DNA of 64,000 nucleotides from contig CAMLHZ010000008.1 of the NCBI GenBank assembly GCA_946480085.1, positions 1 through 64,000 on the forward strand. Reading direction: 5' to 3'. Origin of the DNA: an uncultured Flavobacteriales bacterium (GTDB lineage: Bacteria > Bacteroidota > Bacteroidia > Flavobacteriales > Crocinitomicaceae). Shown here piece by piece: positions 43,241-52,324 of the stretch (positions are counted from its first letter, which is position 1; each line of letters begins with the position of its first letter). A program made the position numbers and the translations under genes. The notes beneath the pieces are model-generated. The model was not told the DNA's origin. It did not search any database and saw only the letters and a list, made by a program, of their open reading frames with translations.

Positions 43241-46153
43241 TTACGCAATGGGAAGTGTAATGATCACTTTTGTTCCTTTGGCTTTGTCGTTTTCAAACAG
43301 GTCAATGATTTCAAAAGTATAGTTTGTTTTTGAGTAAGTATTCAACAGATCAATTCGTTTTTCAGTTGCTTGTGTTGCAAATGATGCGTTCGAATTGTTT
43401 TGACGTGTTTTAATTTCCTGTGCATGATCTCTGCCAATTCCGTTGTCCGTAATAGTGCAAAGCAAAGTGTCTTTTTCAATTTCAAAAGCTATCGTTAGTT
43501 CTTTCTCTCCTTTTTTGTGTAGCAAGCCATGTTTCAATGCATTTTCAACAAAGGGTTGCAAGATCATTGAAGGAATGACAATGCTGTATGGATCAACTTT
43601 TTCATCAATATCGATTGTGAAAACAAAATCCTTCTTAAAGCGTAATTTTTCCAGTTCCAGATAAAGATTCAAAATCTCGATTTCACTTTGAAGTGAGATC
43701 TCTTCTTTATCCGAAGCGTCCAATATTTTGCGCATCAAATGACTGAATTTCCCTAGATACAAATTAGAACTTTTCGTGTCGTTGAGAAGTACCAATTCTT
43801 GAATAGAGTTCAAAGCGTTGAACATGAAATGCGGATTCATTTGTGCTTTTAAAGCAGTTAATTGTGAGGCGGTTAGTTTATTGAGTTGATCTGCCTTTCG
43901 TTGAATAAATTTGACACGGTAATAGAAAACCAACCCAAACAACCCAACAGTAACGATTGAAACAAATAGATAGAACCACCACTTTTGCCATAACGGAGAA
44001 GCAACTTCAAAACGAAATTGTTTGATTTCGCTGGGAATTCCATTTTCATTAACGGCTTTAACCTGGAACTGATACTTTCCGGGAGGAATGGTATTGAATC
44101 GAATGGTATTCGAGATTGCGGGAACAGTGGTCCAAAGAGTGTCAACTCCAATTATTCGGTATTGATAGGTGTAATTTCCCCTGCTTCTAAACGAAATAGA
44201 AGAGAGTTCAATGGTCAATTGACTATTGTTGAATGGAAACAATTCGGTGTTGTTAATATTGATCAATTTCCCATCCATCTTTGCCCGATTTATTTTGATC
44301 GCAGGAGGGTTTCTGTTCACCCAATTGCTGTTTTCCGGAAATTGGATCAAACCTTTATTGGTTGCTAAAAATACTTTTCCGTTGTTGGTTTCAATAGCGT
44401 TAACATCTCTGGTGTTGATTCCGTGAAAGGAAGAGAACTGAGCGATTTCACTTTTGCGCTTATCAATTCTATAAAGTCCATTTATACCGCATACCCAGAT
44501 GAATTGCTTGGTTGCTGTAACGCACTTTAGGTCATTCTCCAGTTTGGAATTCCCGCTGTGGATCCGTGATTTTATTTTGGAGTTAGAAATAAAGAACAAT
44601 CCTTGCGAAACACTTGCGATGCAAACTTGATTGTTATGTAAAATCATTTCCGAAGTATAAATCGACTTCCCATGACTTTTTAGTTCCTTCCATTTTCCAT
44701 TCTTGAATGAAAACAAACCTTCGTTCAAACCGTAATAAAACGTTTGGTCAGATGGATTGTATAGGATGTCATGACCACCTCTTTCTCCAAATTCAAATTT
44801 CGATTGATCCTTTAAATCACTTAAAAGTGCACTTCCGTTAATCTCTGAAATAACGAAATGCAATTTGTTTTTAACGATGCTGATTCCCTTTGTATTGGGC
44901 ACAGGATAACTGAAGCTAATCTTTCCGTTTTTTATAACGCTCAGCGGTCCGTGCGATATATAATACGAATTCCCGTAAGGATAAATGAACTTTACACTTG
45001 TAGATTTAATGGGGTTATTTGATTTGATTTCAAGAAACGCTCTCGTTTTTCTATTGAATAAATAGACTTTCCCCAGATAGCTTCCGATGAGCATTTCGTT
45101 TTTATTGATTTTCAGCAATGCTGTTAGATTGTTCTCGGGAAGAGGGGAGTTCGAGATATCATATTTGATCAGGTTCATATTCGGAATGATGAATATGCCG
45201 TTTTGTAAAGTCGTAATCCAGAAATTACCCTCATTGTCTTGCAGGAGTGAACTTACGTTTTTGCCTTTTTGAATATAGGAAAGTTCATCCAGACTCTTCA
45301 TCTTTGGAGTATATGGTGCTATTCCATTTGCAGTACAAAGCCATGATTTATTGTTCTTATCCGGGTAGATACCATAAAGTCTCGTGTTTGTTTTAGACAA
45401 GGAAAAGGAGTTCAATGGTTTGCAATGCGATCCAAGTATCTGAAAAATAGATATGGAATTCGATCCTGTTTCTTCGCTCTTGACAAACAAGTCCTTCCCT
45501 TTTATGAAGAAACTGTTTATTTCTGTTCGAAACGATTCTTTTTCAATTCTCCGAACTGTTTTTTTTGAAATGGAATAACAGTAGATGGCATTTTTTTGAT
45601 CAGAAAAATAAAGGTTGTTGTTATGAAGCGCAATGCTGTTGATTATTTTGATCTGTTTTGATTGATACCGTATTTTTTTCGAGAACAGAATTTTTCCCTT
45701 AGCATCAATGTGATACAATGTTCCATCGATGATTGTCCAGCACGTGCTTTTGGAATCCAGCGTAAACAAGGCATGAGCAATGTTGCTTTTAATTCCTTTT
45801 GTAACAATGACCAATCTGTTTTTAGAAACGCAATAGATCTGTCCTTTAAAATTCCGTGACCAAATACGATCCTTGTTGTCGAGTTTTAAATCTGAAATGG
45901 AAAACCCGTTTTGCTCTTCATTTTTGAATTGTTTATAGGTAAATCCATCATATCGAAAAAGCCCGGCATCGCAACCAATCCACATGTAACCAAAATCGTC
46001 CTGTAAAACTTGATAAACTTCATTGGAAGGCAAGCCGTTTTCGTCATTCAGATTGTACGACAAAGGATCTTGAGCGTATACCATCGGACTTAAGCCTCCC
46101 AACAGGAAAATCAATAGTAAATGAAGAAAAATGGATTTGATAAACATAAACAT
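43241..46153 (-). CDS. Propeller-type sensor histidine kinase (LytS class)
   Basis: The protein has 970 aa: a signal anchor (KSIFLHLLLIFLLGGLSPMV), two-component regulator propeller repeats such as LPSNEVYQVLQDDFGYMWIG and VSSLLQDNEGNFWITTLQNG, a Y_Y_Y domain (YTYQYRIIGVDTLWTTVP, and ...PPGKYQFQVKAVNENG), one transmembrane helix (WWFYLFVSIVTVGLFGLVFY), and a His_kinase domain with LKAQMNPHFMFNALNSIQEL (His at about 770) and an ATPase domain (FVENALKHGL, DNGIGRDHA). It senses a periplasmic signal. Start chosen at 46153; a longer frame to 46261 would overlap the divergent gene at 46240. Confidence 0.93.
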   Translation of the reverse strand: MFMFIKSIFLHLLLIFLLGGLSPMVYAQDPLSYNLNDENGLPSNEVYQVLQDDFGYMWIGCDAGLFRYDGFTYKQFKNEEQNGFSISDLKLDNKDRIWSRNFKGQIYCVSKNRLVIVTKGIKSNIAHALFTLDSKSTCWTIIDGTLYHIDAKGKILFSKKIRYQSKQIKIINSIALHNNNLYFSDQKNAIYCYSISKKTVRRIEKESFRTEINSFFIKGKDLFVKSEETGSNSISIFQILGSHCKPLNSFSLSKTNTRLYGIYPDKNNKSWLCTANGIAPYTPKMKSLDELSYIQKGKNVSSLLQDNEGNFWITTLQNGIFIIPNMNLIKYDISNSPLPENNLTALLKINKNEMLIGSYLGKVYLFNRKTRAFLEIKSNNPIKSTSVKFIYPYGNSYYISHGPLSVIKNGKISFSYPVPNTKGISIVKNKLHFVISEINGSALLSDLKDQSKFEFGERGGHDILYNPSDQTFYYGLNEGLFSFKNGKWKELKSHGKSIYTSEMILHNNQVCIASVSQGLFFISNSKIKSRIHSGNSKLENDLKCVTATKQFIWVCGINGLYRIDKRKSEIAQFSSFHGINTRDVNAIETNNGKVFLATNKGLIQFPENSNWVNRNPPAIKINRAKMDGKLININNTELFPFNNSQLTIELSSISFRSRGNYTYQYRIIGVDTLWTTVPAISNTIRFNTIPPGKYQFQVKAVNENGIPSEIKQFRFEVASPLWQKWWFYLFVSIVTVGLFGLVFYYRVKFIQRKADQLNKLTASQLTALKAQMNPHFMFNALNSIQELVLLNDTKSSNLYLGKFSHLMRKILDASDKEEISLQSEIEILNLYLELEKLRFKKDFVFTIDIDEKVDPYSIVIPSMILQPFVENALKHGLLHKKGEKELTIAFEIEKDTLLCTITDNGIGRDHAQEIKTRQNNSNASFATQATEKRIDLLNTYSKTNYTFEIIDLFENDKAKGTKVIITLPIA

Positions 46154-46239
46154 CGAGCGAATAATATTAGCGGTATTATTTTGAATGCGCAAAATTTCTA
46201 TTGGACTTTCACGTTTGGTAGAAAACCAAATGTAACAAT

Positions 46240-46950
46240 ATGAAATACCTAATCCTTTCAATATCTGTTTTGATACTATTCATCTCTCAGGGACAAGAAG
46301 ACACTACAAGTGCTCTCGACCAATGGCAATTCGGATATAGTTTTTCTGGAGATTATTGTTATCGCAAGTTATACGATACGAATGGAGCACTAGGGAGTAT
46401 TGTTGATGAGCGAAACAAAGATGAAGCCCCCAAGTACAGCTATACAACGGGTGTGAATGCCCTTTACAATTTCAATGACCAAATAGCCCTTGGATTCGGC
46501 TTTCTGTATTCAAATAAAGGCTACAAAATGGAAATCGATAACTTGACTTTTTCAAGTGGTGAACAAACCGAAATAGTGAAGCTCAAAACACTTTACAACA
46601 TGCAATATTTCGATGTTCCAGTTAACATTAATCTATCATTCGGAAGTAAGAAAATTCGTTTTGTAGGAGCAGCTGGTATTGTCGCTAATTTCTTTATTGG
46701 CGAAACTGATAGAACAGTCCTTTACTTTCAGGATCACCGTGAGTATTTTACGAATTCGCCAGGTTATGATTTCAAGAAAGTGAATCTAACCGCAACAGTC
46801 AGTGCCGGAATCAGTTATCAAATGAACAAACTTACTACTTTGCGTTTGGAACCAACTTTCCGTTATGGTTTAACAAGAATCCTTGACGCACCAATTTCAG
46901 CGACAATCTTTGGTGCTGGCTTGAATCTGAGTTATTATGTCTCGTTCTAG
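46240..46950 (+). CDS. Outer-membrane beta-barrel protein (PorT-like)
   Basis: The protein has 236 aa with a signal peptide ending ISQG. Alternating strand patterns follow: WQFGYSFSGDYCYRKLYD, VNALYNFNDQIALGFGFLYS, YFDVPVNINLSFGSKKIRFV, AGISYQMNKLTTLRLEPTFR, and a C-terminal strand FGAGLNLSYYVSF ending in Phe. That pattern and the terminal Phe fit an outer-membrane barrel of 8-10 strands. It is divergent from the propeller kinase and could be a regulated target; this is context only. Confidence 0.82.
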   Translation: MKYLILSISVLILFISQGQEDTTSALDQWQFGYSFSGDYCYRKLYDTNGALGSIVDERNKDEAPKYSYTTGVNALYNFNDQIALGFGFLYSNKGYKMEIDNLTFSSGEQTEIVKLKTLYNMQYFDVPVNINLSFGSKKIRFVGAAGIVANFFIGETDRTVLYFQDHREYFTNSPGYDFKKVNLTATVSAGISYQMNKLTTLRLEPTFRYGLTRILDAPISATIFGAGLNLSYYVSF

Positions 46951-47050
46951 AAAGCTTTTAATTATTTCCAGCAACAACCCAGTTGCAGTGGAGGATTTGT
47001 AATCCTGCGCCAAGTGACGATTGTAATAATAAGGAGAATGTCAGGTAACT

Positions 47051-47087
47051 GAGCTTCGGTTATCGAGCGTAGTCGAGAATCGAAGTT
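47051..47087 (-). repeat. Dispersed hairpin repeat abutting the EamA gene stop
   Basis: GAGCTTCGGTTATCGAGCGT continues AGTCGAGAATCGAAGTT; the CTTCG and CGAAG arms pair. It is nearly identical to the hairpin at 10321-10358 and both sit at the 3' end of a minus-strand gene. Confidence 0.65.
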
Positions 47088-47973
47088 ACTTTTTCCCTGC
47101 AACAACAGCACCAACACCAACGCCCACAATAACTAGTGAAATTCCAATCAGGTGAATGATTTCCAAATGTTCTCCGAAAACAATCCAGCCAAATGTCAAG
47201 GCATAAATGGCTCCTAAATACTGGAATGGCGCAATAACAGAAGCGTTCGTTGCAAGGAAAGCCCGTGTCATTAAAACTTGAGCAATTTGCGTGAAAATCC
47301 CAATGAGCAACAGTAATAGCCACTCAATTCCATTTGGAAAGACACCTTCAAACAAACACCAGATTCCGGTTATCGGTAACGCGAGCATCGGAAAATAAAT
47401 GACAATATTGATGGTTTCTTCCGTTTCCTTCAATTTGGAAATGGCGTTGTAGGCCACTCCGGAAAGTGCAGATGAAACAATTCCGATAATGATCCAAAGC
47501 GGATCAATAAACACTTTCGAATCTGTAATGAAGAATCCGGTAAATCCGATAATGCAAACTCCCGAAAAAGCGAGAATACTGGTTAAGTATTGAAGTGAAT
47601 TTACTTTTTCCTTAAACAGATATGCAGCAAAAAGTGCAGTGAAAATGGGTGATAAATACTGAACGGTAGAAGCAATTGCCAGTGGTAAATGATGAAGTGT
47701 GAAAAAGAACAATAAAAGTGCAATCATTCCTGATGTTCCACGAAGCAACAGCCATTTTCTGTTGTTTCCAAGTAAGGGAAGTTTTCTGTAACGAATGATG
47801 GCGAAACTGATTGAAAAAGAAATGAGTGACCTGAAAAATACTAACTCGTGCGCAGGATATTTTTGTAAATTAGAGATTGGAGCTGTTTCGGGGTGACCGA
47901 GCATTTTTACAATCAAATTGACACAGAAAAATGAAATTCCGGAAAGAATGATGTACAGAATGCTTTTACCCAT
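47086..47973 (-). CDS. EamA/DMT family transporter
   Basis: The protein has 295 aa with ten hydrophobic segments in two EamA halves of five. First half: HELVFFRSLISFSISFAIIR, LLLRGTSGMIALLLFFFTLH with LPLAIASTVQYLSPIFTALF. Second half: AQVLMTRAFLATNASVIAPF and QYLGAIYALTFGWIVFGEHL, then LIGISLVIVGVGVGAVVAG. The family moves small metabolites such as amino acids or nucleosides outward or inward; the substrate is not predictable. Single gene. Confidence 0.95.
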   Translation of the reverse strand: MGKSILYIILSGISFFCVNLIVKMLGHPETAPISNLQKYPAHELVFFRSLISFSISFAIIRYRKLPLLGNNRKWLLLRGTSGMIALLLFFFTLHHLPLAIASTVQYLSPIFTALFAAYLFKEKVNSLQYLTSILAFSGVCIIGFTGFFITDSKVFIDPLWIIIGIVSSALSGVAYNAISKLKETEETINIVIYFPMLALPITGIWCLFEGVFPNGIEWLLLLLIGIFTQIAQVLMTRAFLATNASVIAPFQYLGAIYALTFGWIVFGEHLEIIHLIGISLVIVGVGVGAVVAGKK

Positions 47974-48032
47974 GCAACAAATTTACAATCTCAACGTCAT
48001 TTTAACGTTATTCTTTAATAGTTTAGCTAAAC

Positions 48033-48692
48033 ATGAAAAAGGCCCTTTTTATCATAAGTCTGTTTTTTGGACTGGTTTCTTACGCGCAGCCCAACGTTAG
48101 TAAATGGCGCGTTTCCGGAGAAGTAATGCTTCCTTCAGCTAAAAGCAATAAGGCTTTTCGTGGGTTCATGAACGGATTGGTGGTGGCAAATCCAATGCTT
48201 ACCTACCAGTTTTCAGAACATTTTTATGCTTCAATTGCACCGCGATACATGTATTATACCGTTTCTGAATTTAAAGTGCCACAGAAAATGAATGGTGGAC
48301 TTCATGTTGCCGGTGGACATTTGGAATTGGGTTATACTACCTGGCAAACCAAGAATTTCGCAATAGAATTCGGATGTAAAGTGGGTGCTGCTCAATACAT
48401 GTTTAGAACAGATTCAACAAGAACCTTGGGAAATCGTCAGCTCACAGCAATGTACTATGAGCCGAACGTTCAATTTGTGCTCATGGCAGATGAAGCGGTG
48501 GCATATCGTTGGATCGTTGGTTATAATTTCAGCGGTTTTGCTTTTCGTCCGGATATGATTCAATCTACCTGGGGCGGATATAAACTGGAAGATCTTGGCG
48601 CATCAACGCAATCAATCATTGTTGGCTTCGGCATCTCATACTACTTTGGAAACCCGAGGGCAGATACAGATCTGAACGAAGTGGAGTGGTGA
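48033..48692 (+). CDS. Predicted outer-membrane barrel protein of unknown function
   Basis: The protein has 219 aa with a signal peptide MKKALFIISLFFGLVSYAQ. Strand patterns include WRVSGEVMLPSAKSNKAFRG, TYQFSEHFYASIAPRYMYYT, GGHLELGYTTWQTKNFAIEF, WIVGYNFSGFAFRPDMIQST and SIIVGFGISYYFG, alternating aromatic residues as in an outer-membrane barrel. No sorting tail. No family name could be given. It is divergent from the EamA transporter gene with 59 bp between starts. Confidence 0.75.
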   Translation: MKKALFIISLFFGLVSYAQPNVSKWRVSGEVMLPSAKSNKAFRGFMNGLVVANPMLTYQFSEHFYASIAPRYMYYTVSEFKVPQKMNGGLHVAGGHLELGYTTWQTKNFAIEFGCKVGAAQYMFRTDSTRTLGNRQLTAMYYEPNVQFVLMADEAVAYRWIVGYNFSGFAFRPDMIQSTWGGYKLEDLGASTQSIIVGFGISYYFGNPRADTDLNEVEW

Positions 48693-48754
48693 CTTCGACA
48701 GGCTCAGCCGCCACCTTTTGATAATGGTTTATTCATCCTTTAGGATGTAGATGA

Positions 48755-48782
48755 AGGTCATCTCGACTTCGCTCGATGACCT
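48755..48782. repeat. Dispersed palindrome
   Basis: AGGTCATCTCGACTT and its near complement CGCTCGATGACCT form a palindrome of the GGTCATCGAGCGGAG family, 62 bp after the gene at 48033-48692. Confidence 0.65.
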
Positions 48783-48889
48783 TTAAAAGTTCTGTCTGAT
48801 AAAAGAAATTTTCTTGAAGTATGGGTTTTTCCTGTATAATTCTGTCTCGTTTTCAAACAATTCTGAATTAAGGGACTTCGATCAAACTT

Positions 48890-49016
48890 GTTTACGGTCA
48901 TCGAGTGATGTTATTAACGCTAATGAAGCAAAGTTGTTTAAGGTTATCGAGCGATGTTGTTAACGCTAATCAAGTTAAGTTGTTTAAGGTTATCGAGCGG
49001 AGTCGAGATATTAAAC
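48890..49016. repeat. 46-bp tandem repeat, two full copies and a partial third
   Basis: Units start GTTTA.GGT.ATCGAG at 48890, 48936 and 48982. The first two are 46 bp each and contain TGATGTTATTAACGCTAAT or TGTTGTTAACGCTAAT; the third, 48982 onward, becomes a typical GGTTATCGAGCGGAGTCGAG palindrome arm. The remainder of 48693-49250 holds no gene that I could support. Confidence 0.75.
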
Positions 49017-49200
49017 AACAAATCAAAAACAGACCACTTATTTGCAGTAAAACAACCCTATTCTTCCTCAATTCGTTCAATTCACCCTAAAATCACGTTC
49101 ACCGAAAACTTTTTTTATTACCTATTTATATGAGCGTTTAACCGACGTTTAGGTACATTTCGCCGACTTTTTTAATTTTTTTAGAAATTGATATATCAAA

Positions 49201-49220
49201 AATTAAACACGTGTTTAATT
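49201..49220. promoter_or_regulatory. Probable operator of the TetR-regulated efflux operon
   Basis: AATTAAACACGTGTTTAATT is a perfect 20-bp palindrome. It sits 6 bp upstream of the -7 box TAATTTTG (49227-49234), in the spacer and -33 region, 30 bp before the TetR ATG. Position and symmetry fit a TetR operator. CGTTTA half-sites also occur upstream near 49134-49151. Confidence 0.72.
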
Positions 49221-49226
49221 ATGAGT

Positions 49227-49234
49227 TAATTTTG
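49227..49234 (+). promoter_or_regulatory. -7 box of the TetR/efflux operon
   Basis: TAATTTTG matches TAnnTTTG and lies 16 bp before the ATG at 49251. The palindrome at 49201-49220 covers the usual -33 position. Confidence 0.6.
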
Positions 49235-49250
49235 TCGCGGAAATTAAATT

Positions 49251-49874
49251 ATGACGAAAGATTTAAGCACGGAAGAAAAAATTAAAGAAGCGGCGCGTCG
49301 CGTCTTTATGTCGAAAGGTTTTTCTGGTTGCACATCACGAGAAATAGCAAAAGAAGCAGGAATTAACGTTGCTCTGTTAAACTACTATTTCACATCCAAA
49401 GGTGAATTGTTCAGATTGGTTTGTTGCTCTGTAATGGAAAGTTTCATGGAATCCATGATTCACGTTTTCGCATTAGAGCTATCCCTTGAACAGCAAGTGC
49501 GCATCTTCATTGAAAAAGAATACGATTTTATCCTAAAACACCCCGAAATTACCCAGTTCATTTTTAATGAAGTGAGTAAGGAAGAAGGCATGAACGACAT
49601 TATTGATCATGCTGGTGTAATGAGTAAAATCGAAGAAACAGGAGTTTTTCGTTTGGCGGAAGAGGCGCAGGCGAGAGGCGAAATGAAAAAAATCGACTTA
49701 TTGAGTTTGACACTCCTAATCATGTCGAATTGTCATTTCCCTGTTCTTGGAAAGCGACTGATCCAGAAAATTCATCAGGTTTCTGATGCGCAATATGAAC
49801 AACATTTATTAATCCATAAACAATATGTGATTGAGATGATCATCGGTTATCTCTTTCCCGTAAACAGTAAATAA
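49251..49874 (+). CDS. TetR/AcrR family transcriptional regulator
   Basis: The protein has 207 aa. The N-terminal helix-turn-helix is typical: EEKIKEAARRVFMSKGFSGC with TSREIAKEAGINVALLNYYF and TSKGELF (residues 8-54). The C-terminal part is the variable ligand-binding domain. It heads an operon with TolC-, MFP- and RND-type genes and most likely represses it, releasing on binding an exported compound. The perfect palindrome at 49201-49220 is its probable operator. Confidence 0.95.
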   Translation: MTKDLSTEEKIKEAARRVFMSKGFSGCTSREIAKEAGINVALLNYYFTSKGELFRLVCCSVMESFMESMIHVFALELSLEQQVRIFIEKEYDFILKHPEITQFIFNEVSKEEGMNDIIDHAGVMSKIEETGVFRLAEEAQARGEMKKIDLLSLTLLIMSNCHFPVLGKRLIQKIHQVSDAQYEQHLLIHKQYVIEMIIGYLFPVNSK

Positions 49875-49894
49875 CAAATAAACGCTAGTACAAA

Positions 49895-51193
49895 ATGAAG
49901 TCGATTACGTTAACATCGTTGGCACTTTTAGCGATTTTTGGAGCACGAGCTCAGGCCTTAGACCTGGAGACTTGCCTAAAAATGGCTGACACTGCTAACT
50001 TGTCTATTCGAAATGCTCGATTGGACATGACGGCGAATGATGAGCAAAGTAGAGCCTACAAAGCGGCGCGTCTACCAAAAGTGGAAGCGATTGCTGACTA
50101 TAGGTACAATGCCATCATTGCTGGTCAGTTGGTTCCTGCAGAATTTTTTGGTGGAGCACCAGGAACATATGCCAAAGTGCAGTTTGGTGTGCCATTTAAC
50201 TTAAGTAACACCGTTCAGTTGAATCAGGTGATTTACAATCCGCAAGTGAATTACGGGTTGAAAGTGCTTGAGATCAATGCAAAGGTGTTGGAAGTTCAGG
50301 AAATCATCCAAGAGCAGGAAATCAAGGAACAAGTGGCAAATACTTATTTCTCGTTGCAGGCGGTTACAAAGCAATTGGCCTTTATTAAAGGAAACATTAT
50401 TGCAATGGACAAGCTGATTGCGAATATGCAAGCAATGAAAAAAAATGAACTGGTTGTACAAACCGAAGTCGACAAGTTGATGATCAATCGCCTGAATTTG
50501 GTAAATGGAGAGCAAACACTTGAGGCAACGAAGATGCAATTGGAAGATGTGATGAGGATTCTGATTGGGTACCCAATGGAGAAGAATTTGGAACTGGCTC
50601 CTGATACCGTTGTTGAACAAAGCGTTTTGGCTGATGAAACGACTCTTGTTCGCCCTGAATTGCAGTTGCTTGATGCACAAATTGAAATGAATCAGGAGGA
50701 ACGTAAAGGAACAAATATGGCTTATTTACCAAGTCTGGCCTTTTATGCGGCTTACAATTATACCGTGAGTTTAAAACCTGATGAAGATGTTCGTCAGGGA
50801 ATTCCAGCAGCTTTTATTGGTTTACGTTTGGATTGGACGCTTTTTGACGGTTTCGAAAAGATGAACAAGCAAAAAGTGAATGCTATCAATTACGACAAAA
50901 TGCAAAATCAACGTGAGTTAGCTGAGCAACAGTTAAACATGGCTTCGTTGAATGCGAAACGTCAGATCGATATCAAGAAAACATCATTGGACCTGGCAAA
51001 AGAGAAATTAACCTTGGCGCAGCGTGTTTATGATCAAACGGTATTGCAATTCAATGAAGGAACAATTTCATCAAACGATTTAATCTTGGCAGATAACAGT
51101 TTACAAGAAGCACAATCCAACATGGTTGCTGCTTATGTTCAACTGCGTCAGGCTGAAATCGCATACTTGAAATCAATAGGAAATATAAAATAA
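49895..51193 (+). CDS. TolC-family outer-membrane efflux protein
   Basis: The protein has 432 aa with a signal peptide ending ARAQ and no lipobox, unlike the outer-membrane factor of the first pump. Two outer-membrane-factor halves follow: DLETCLKMADTANLSIRNAR with YKAARLPKVEAIADYRYNAI, and LVRPELQLLDAQIEMNQEER with GTNMAYLPSLAFYAAYNYTV, plus GTISSNDLILADNSLQEAQ near the end. It forms the exit duct with the adaptor and pump genes that follow. 20 bp after TetR. Confidence 0.95.
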   Translation: MKSITLTSLALLAIFGARAQALDLETCLKMADTANLSIRNARLDMTANDEQSRAYKAARLPKVEAIADYRYNAIIAGQLVPAEFFGGAPGTYAKVQFGVPFNLSNTVQLNQVIYNPQVNYGLKVLEINAKVLEVQEIIQEQEIKEQVANTYFSLQAVTKQLAFIKGNIIAMDKLIANMQAMKKNELVVQTEVDKLMINRLNLVNGEQTLEATKMQLEDVMRILIGYPMEKNLELAPDTVVEQSVLADETTLVRPELQLLDAQIEMNQEERKGTNMAYLPSLAFYAAYNYTVSLKPDEDVRQGIPAAFIGLRLDWTLFDGFEKMNKQKVNAINYDKMQNQRELAEQQLNMASLNAKRQIDIKKTSLDLAKEKLTLAQRVYDQTVLQFNEGTISSNDLILADNSLQEAQSNMVAAYVQLRQAEIAYLKSIGNIK

Positions 51194-51262
51194 TTCAAAA
51201 GTCAAAAGTTAAAAGTCAAAAACGGAAAATGACTTTTAAATAGACGAACTAAAAAATAAGAT

Positions 51263-52318
51263 ATGAATAAGCGCGTCATCATAGTTTCTGTCATTGTTGT
51301 TGCATTAATAGCACTGACGGTTGTGAAATTGAAGTCCAATGTTGCAAAGGTTCAAGAGAAGATTTACGTCTTCGATCCAAAGACAGCAATCTTGGTTGAA
51401 ACAGAAAGTCCAACAGAACACACCTTTGAAAACTCGATGAGTTTCTTGGGAACTTTTGAGCCGGCTCGTCAAAATACCATTGGTTCTGATGCAAGTGGAA
51501 AGGTGATTAAATTGATGGTTGAAGAAGGTGATTTTATTCGCCAGGGGCAACTGATTGCGAAAGTAGACGATGAAATGTTACAATTGCAATTGGAGTCGGC
51601 AGAAGTTACAATTGAAGGTCAGAAAAACGACGAAAAACGTTACGATAACTTGTCGAAAGAAAACGCTGTTGCTGGTGTTACTGTTGAAAAGACAAAATTG
51701 GGTGTGAAATCAGCGGAATTGCAGAAAAGACAAATTCAAAAGCAAATTCGTAGCACCAACTTGAAAGCTCCGTTTTCTGGAGTGGTAACAAAGCGTATGA
51801 TTGATTTAGGATCGGTTGTTGGACCAGGAGCTAATCTGATTGAGTTGACCGATATTTCTTCATTGAAACTGACGGTTTCCGTTCCTGAAAGAGATATTTT
51901 GAAATTCTTGAATGGTCAGAAAGTTTCTGTAACTGCAGATGTTTATGGAAATCGTGCTTTTGATGGAAAAGTGACGAATGTAGCAGTGGTTGCAGATAAG
52001 TCACACAACTTTAAAGTTCAGATCACTGTAAACAATGCAAAACAAGAATTGCGTGCTGGAATGTACGGAAACGTAAGATTAACCAATTCAAAAAGTGTTA
52101 GACGTTTGGCCATTCCACGTAAAGCATTGATCGGTTCTTCTAAATCACCAAAAGTGTACGTAGTTCGTGGAGGAAAATCGGTATTGGTTTCATTCAACGC
52201 AGGAACTTCTGATGGTGAATTCATCGAGGTGGTGAGTGGAATCACAAAAGCAGATAAGATTGTTGTAAAAGGACAAGTGAACTTGCAAGACAAGTCATTG
52301 GTTAAAATTAAAAAATAA
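51263..52318 (+). CDS. RND efflux periplasmic adaptor subunit
   Basis: The protein has 351 aa with an uncleaved N-terminal helix (VIIVSVIVVALIALTVVKL). The barrel-sandwich halves are TIGSDASGKVIKLMVEEGDF with IRQGQLIAKVDD, and STNLKAPFSGVVTKRMIDLG with SVVGPGANLIELTD, either side of a short helical hairpin. Then the beta-barrel and membrane-proximal domains. Non-lipoprotein, unlike the adaptor of the first pump. 6 bp before the pump gene. Confidence 0.95.
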   Translation: MNKRVIIVSVIVVALIALTVVKLKSNVAKVQEKIYVFDPKTAILVETESPTEHTFENSMSFLGTFEPARQNTIGSDASGKVIKLMVEEGDFIRQGQLIAKVDDEMLQLQLESAEVTIEGQKNDEKRYDNLSKENAVAGVTVEKTKLGVKSAELQKRQIQKQIRSTNLKAPFSGVVTKRMIDLGSVVGPGANLIELTDISSLKLTVSVPERDILKFLNGQKVSVTADVYGNRAFDGKVTNVAVVADKSHNFKVQITVNNAKQELRAGMYGNVRLTNSKSVRRLAIPRKALIGSSKSPKVYVVRGGKSVLVSFNAGTSDGEFIEVVSGITKADKIVVKGQVNLQDKSLVKIKK

Positions 52319-52324
52319 GGAAGT

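Noticed and set aside
46154..46261. Longer N-terminus of the propeller kinase
   Set aside because: It overlaps the divergent barrel gene at 46240 and precedes the hydrophobic signal anchor.
48890..49016. CRISPR-like array with 46-bp period
   Set aside because: The units are contiguous and have no variable spacers.
50201..50680. Minus-strand 159-codon frame
   Set aside because: It is antisense to the TolC-family gene and has no recognisable domain.
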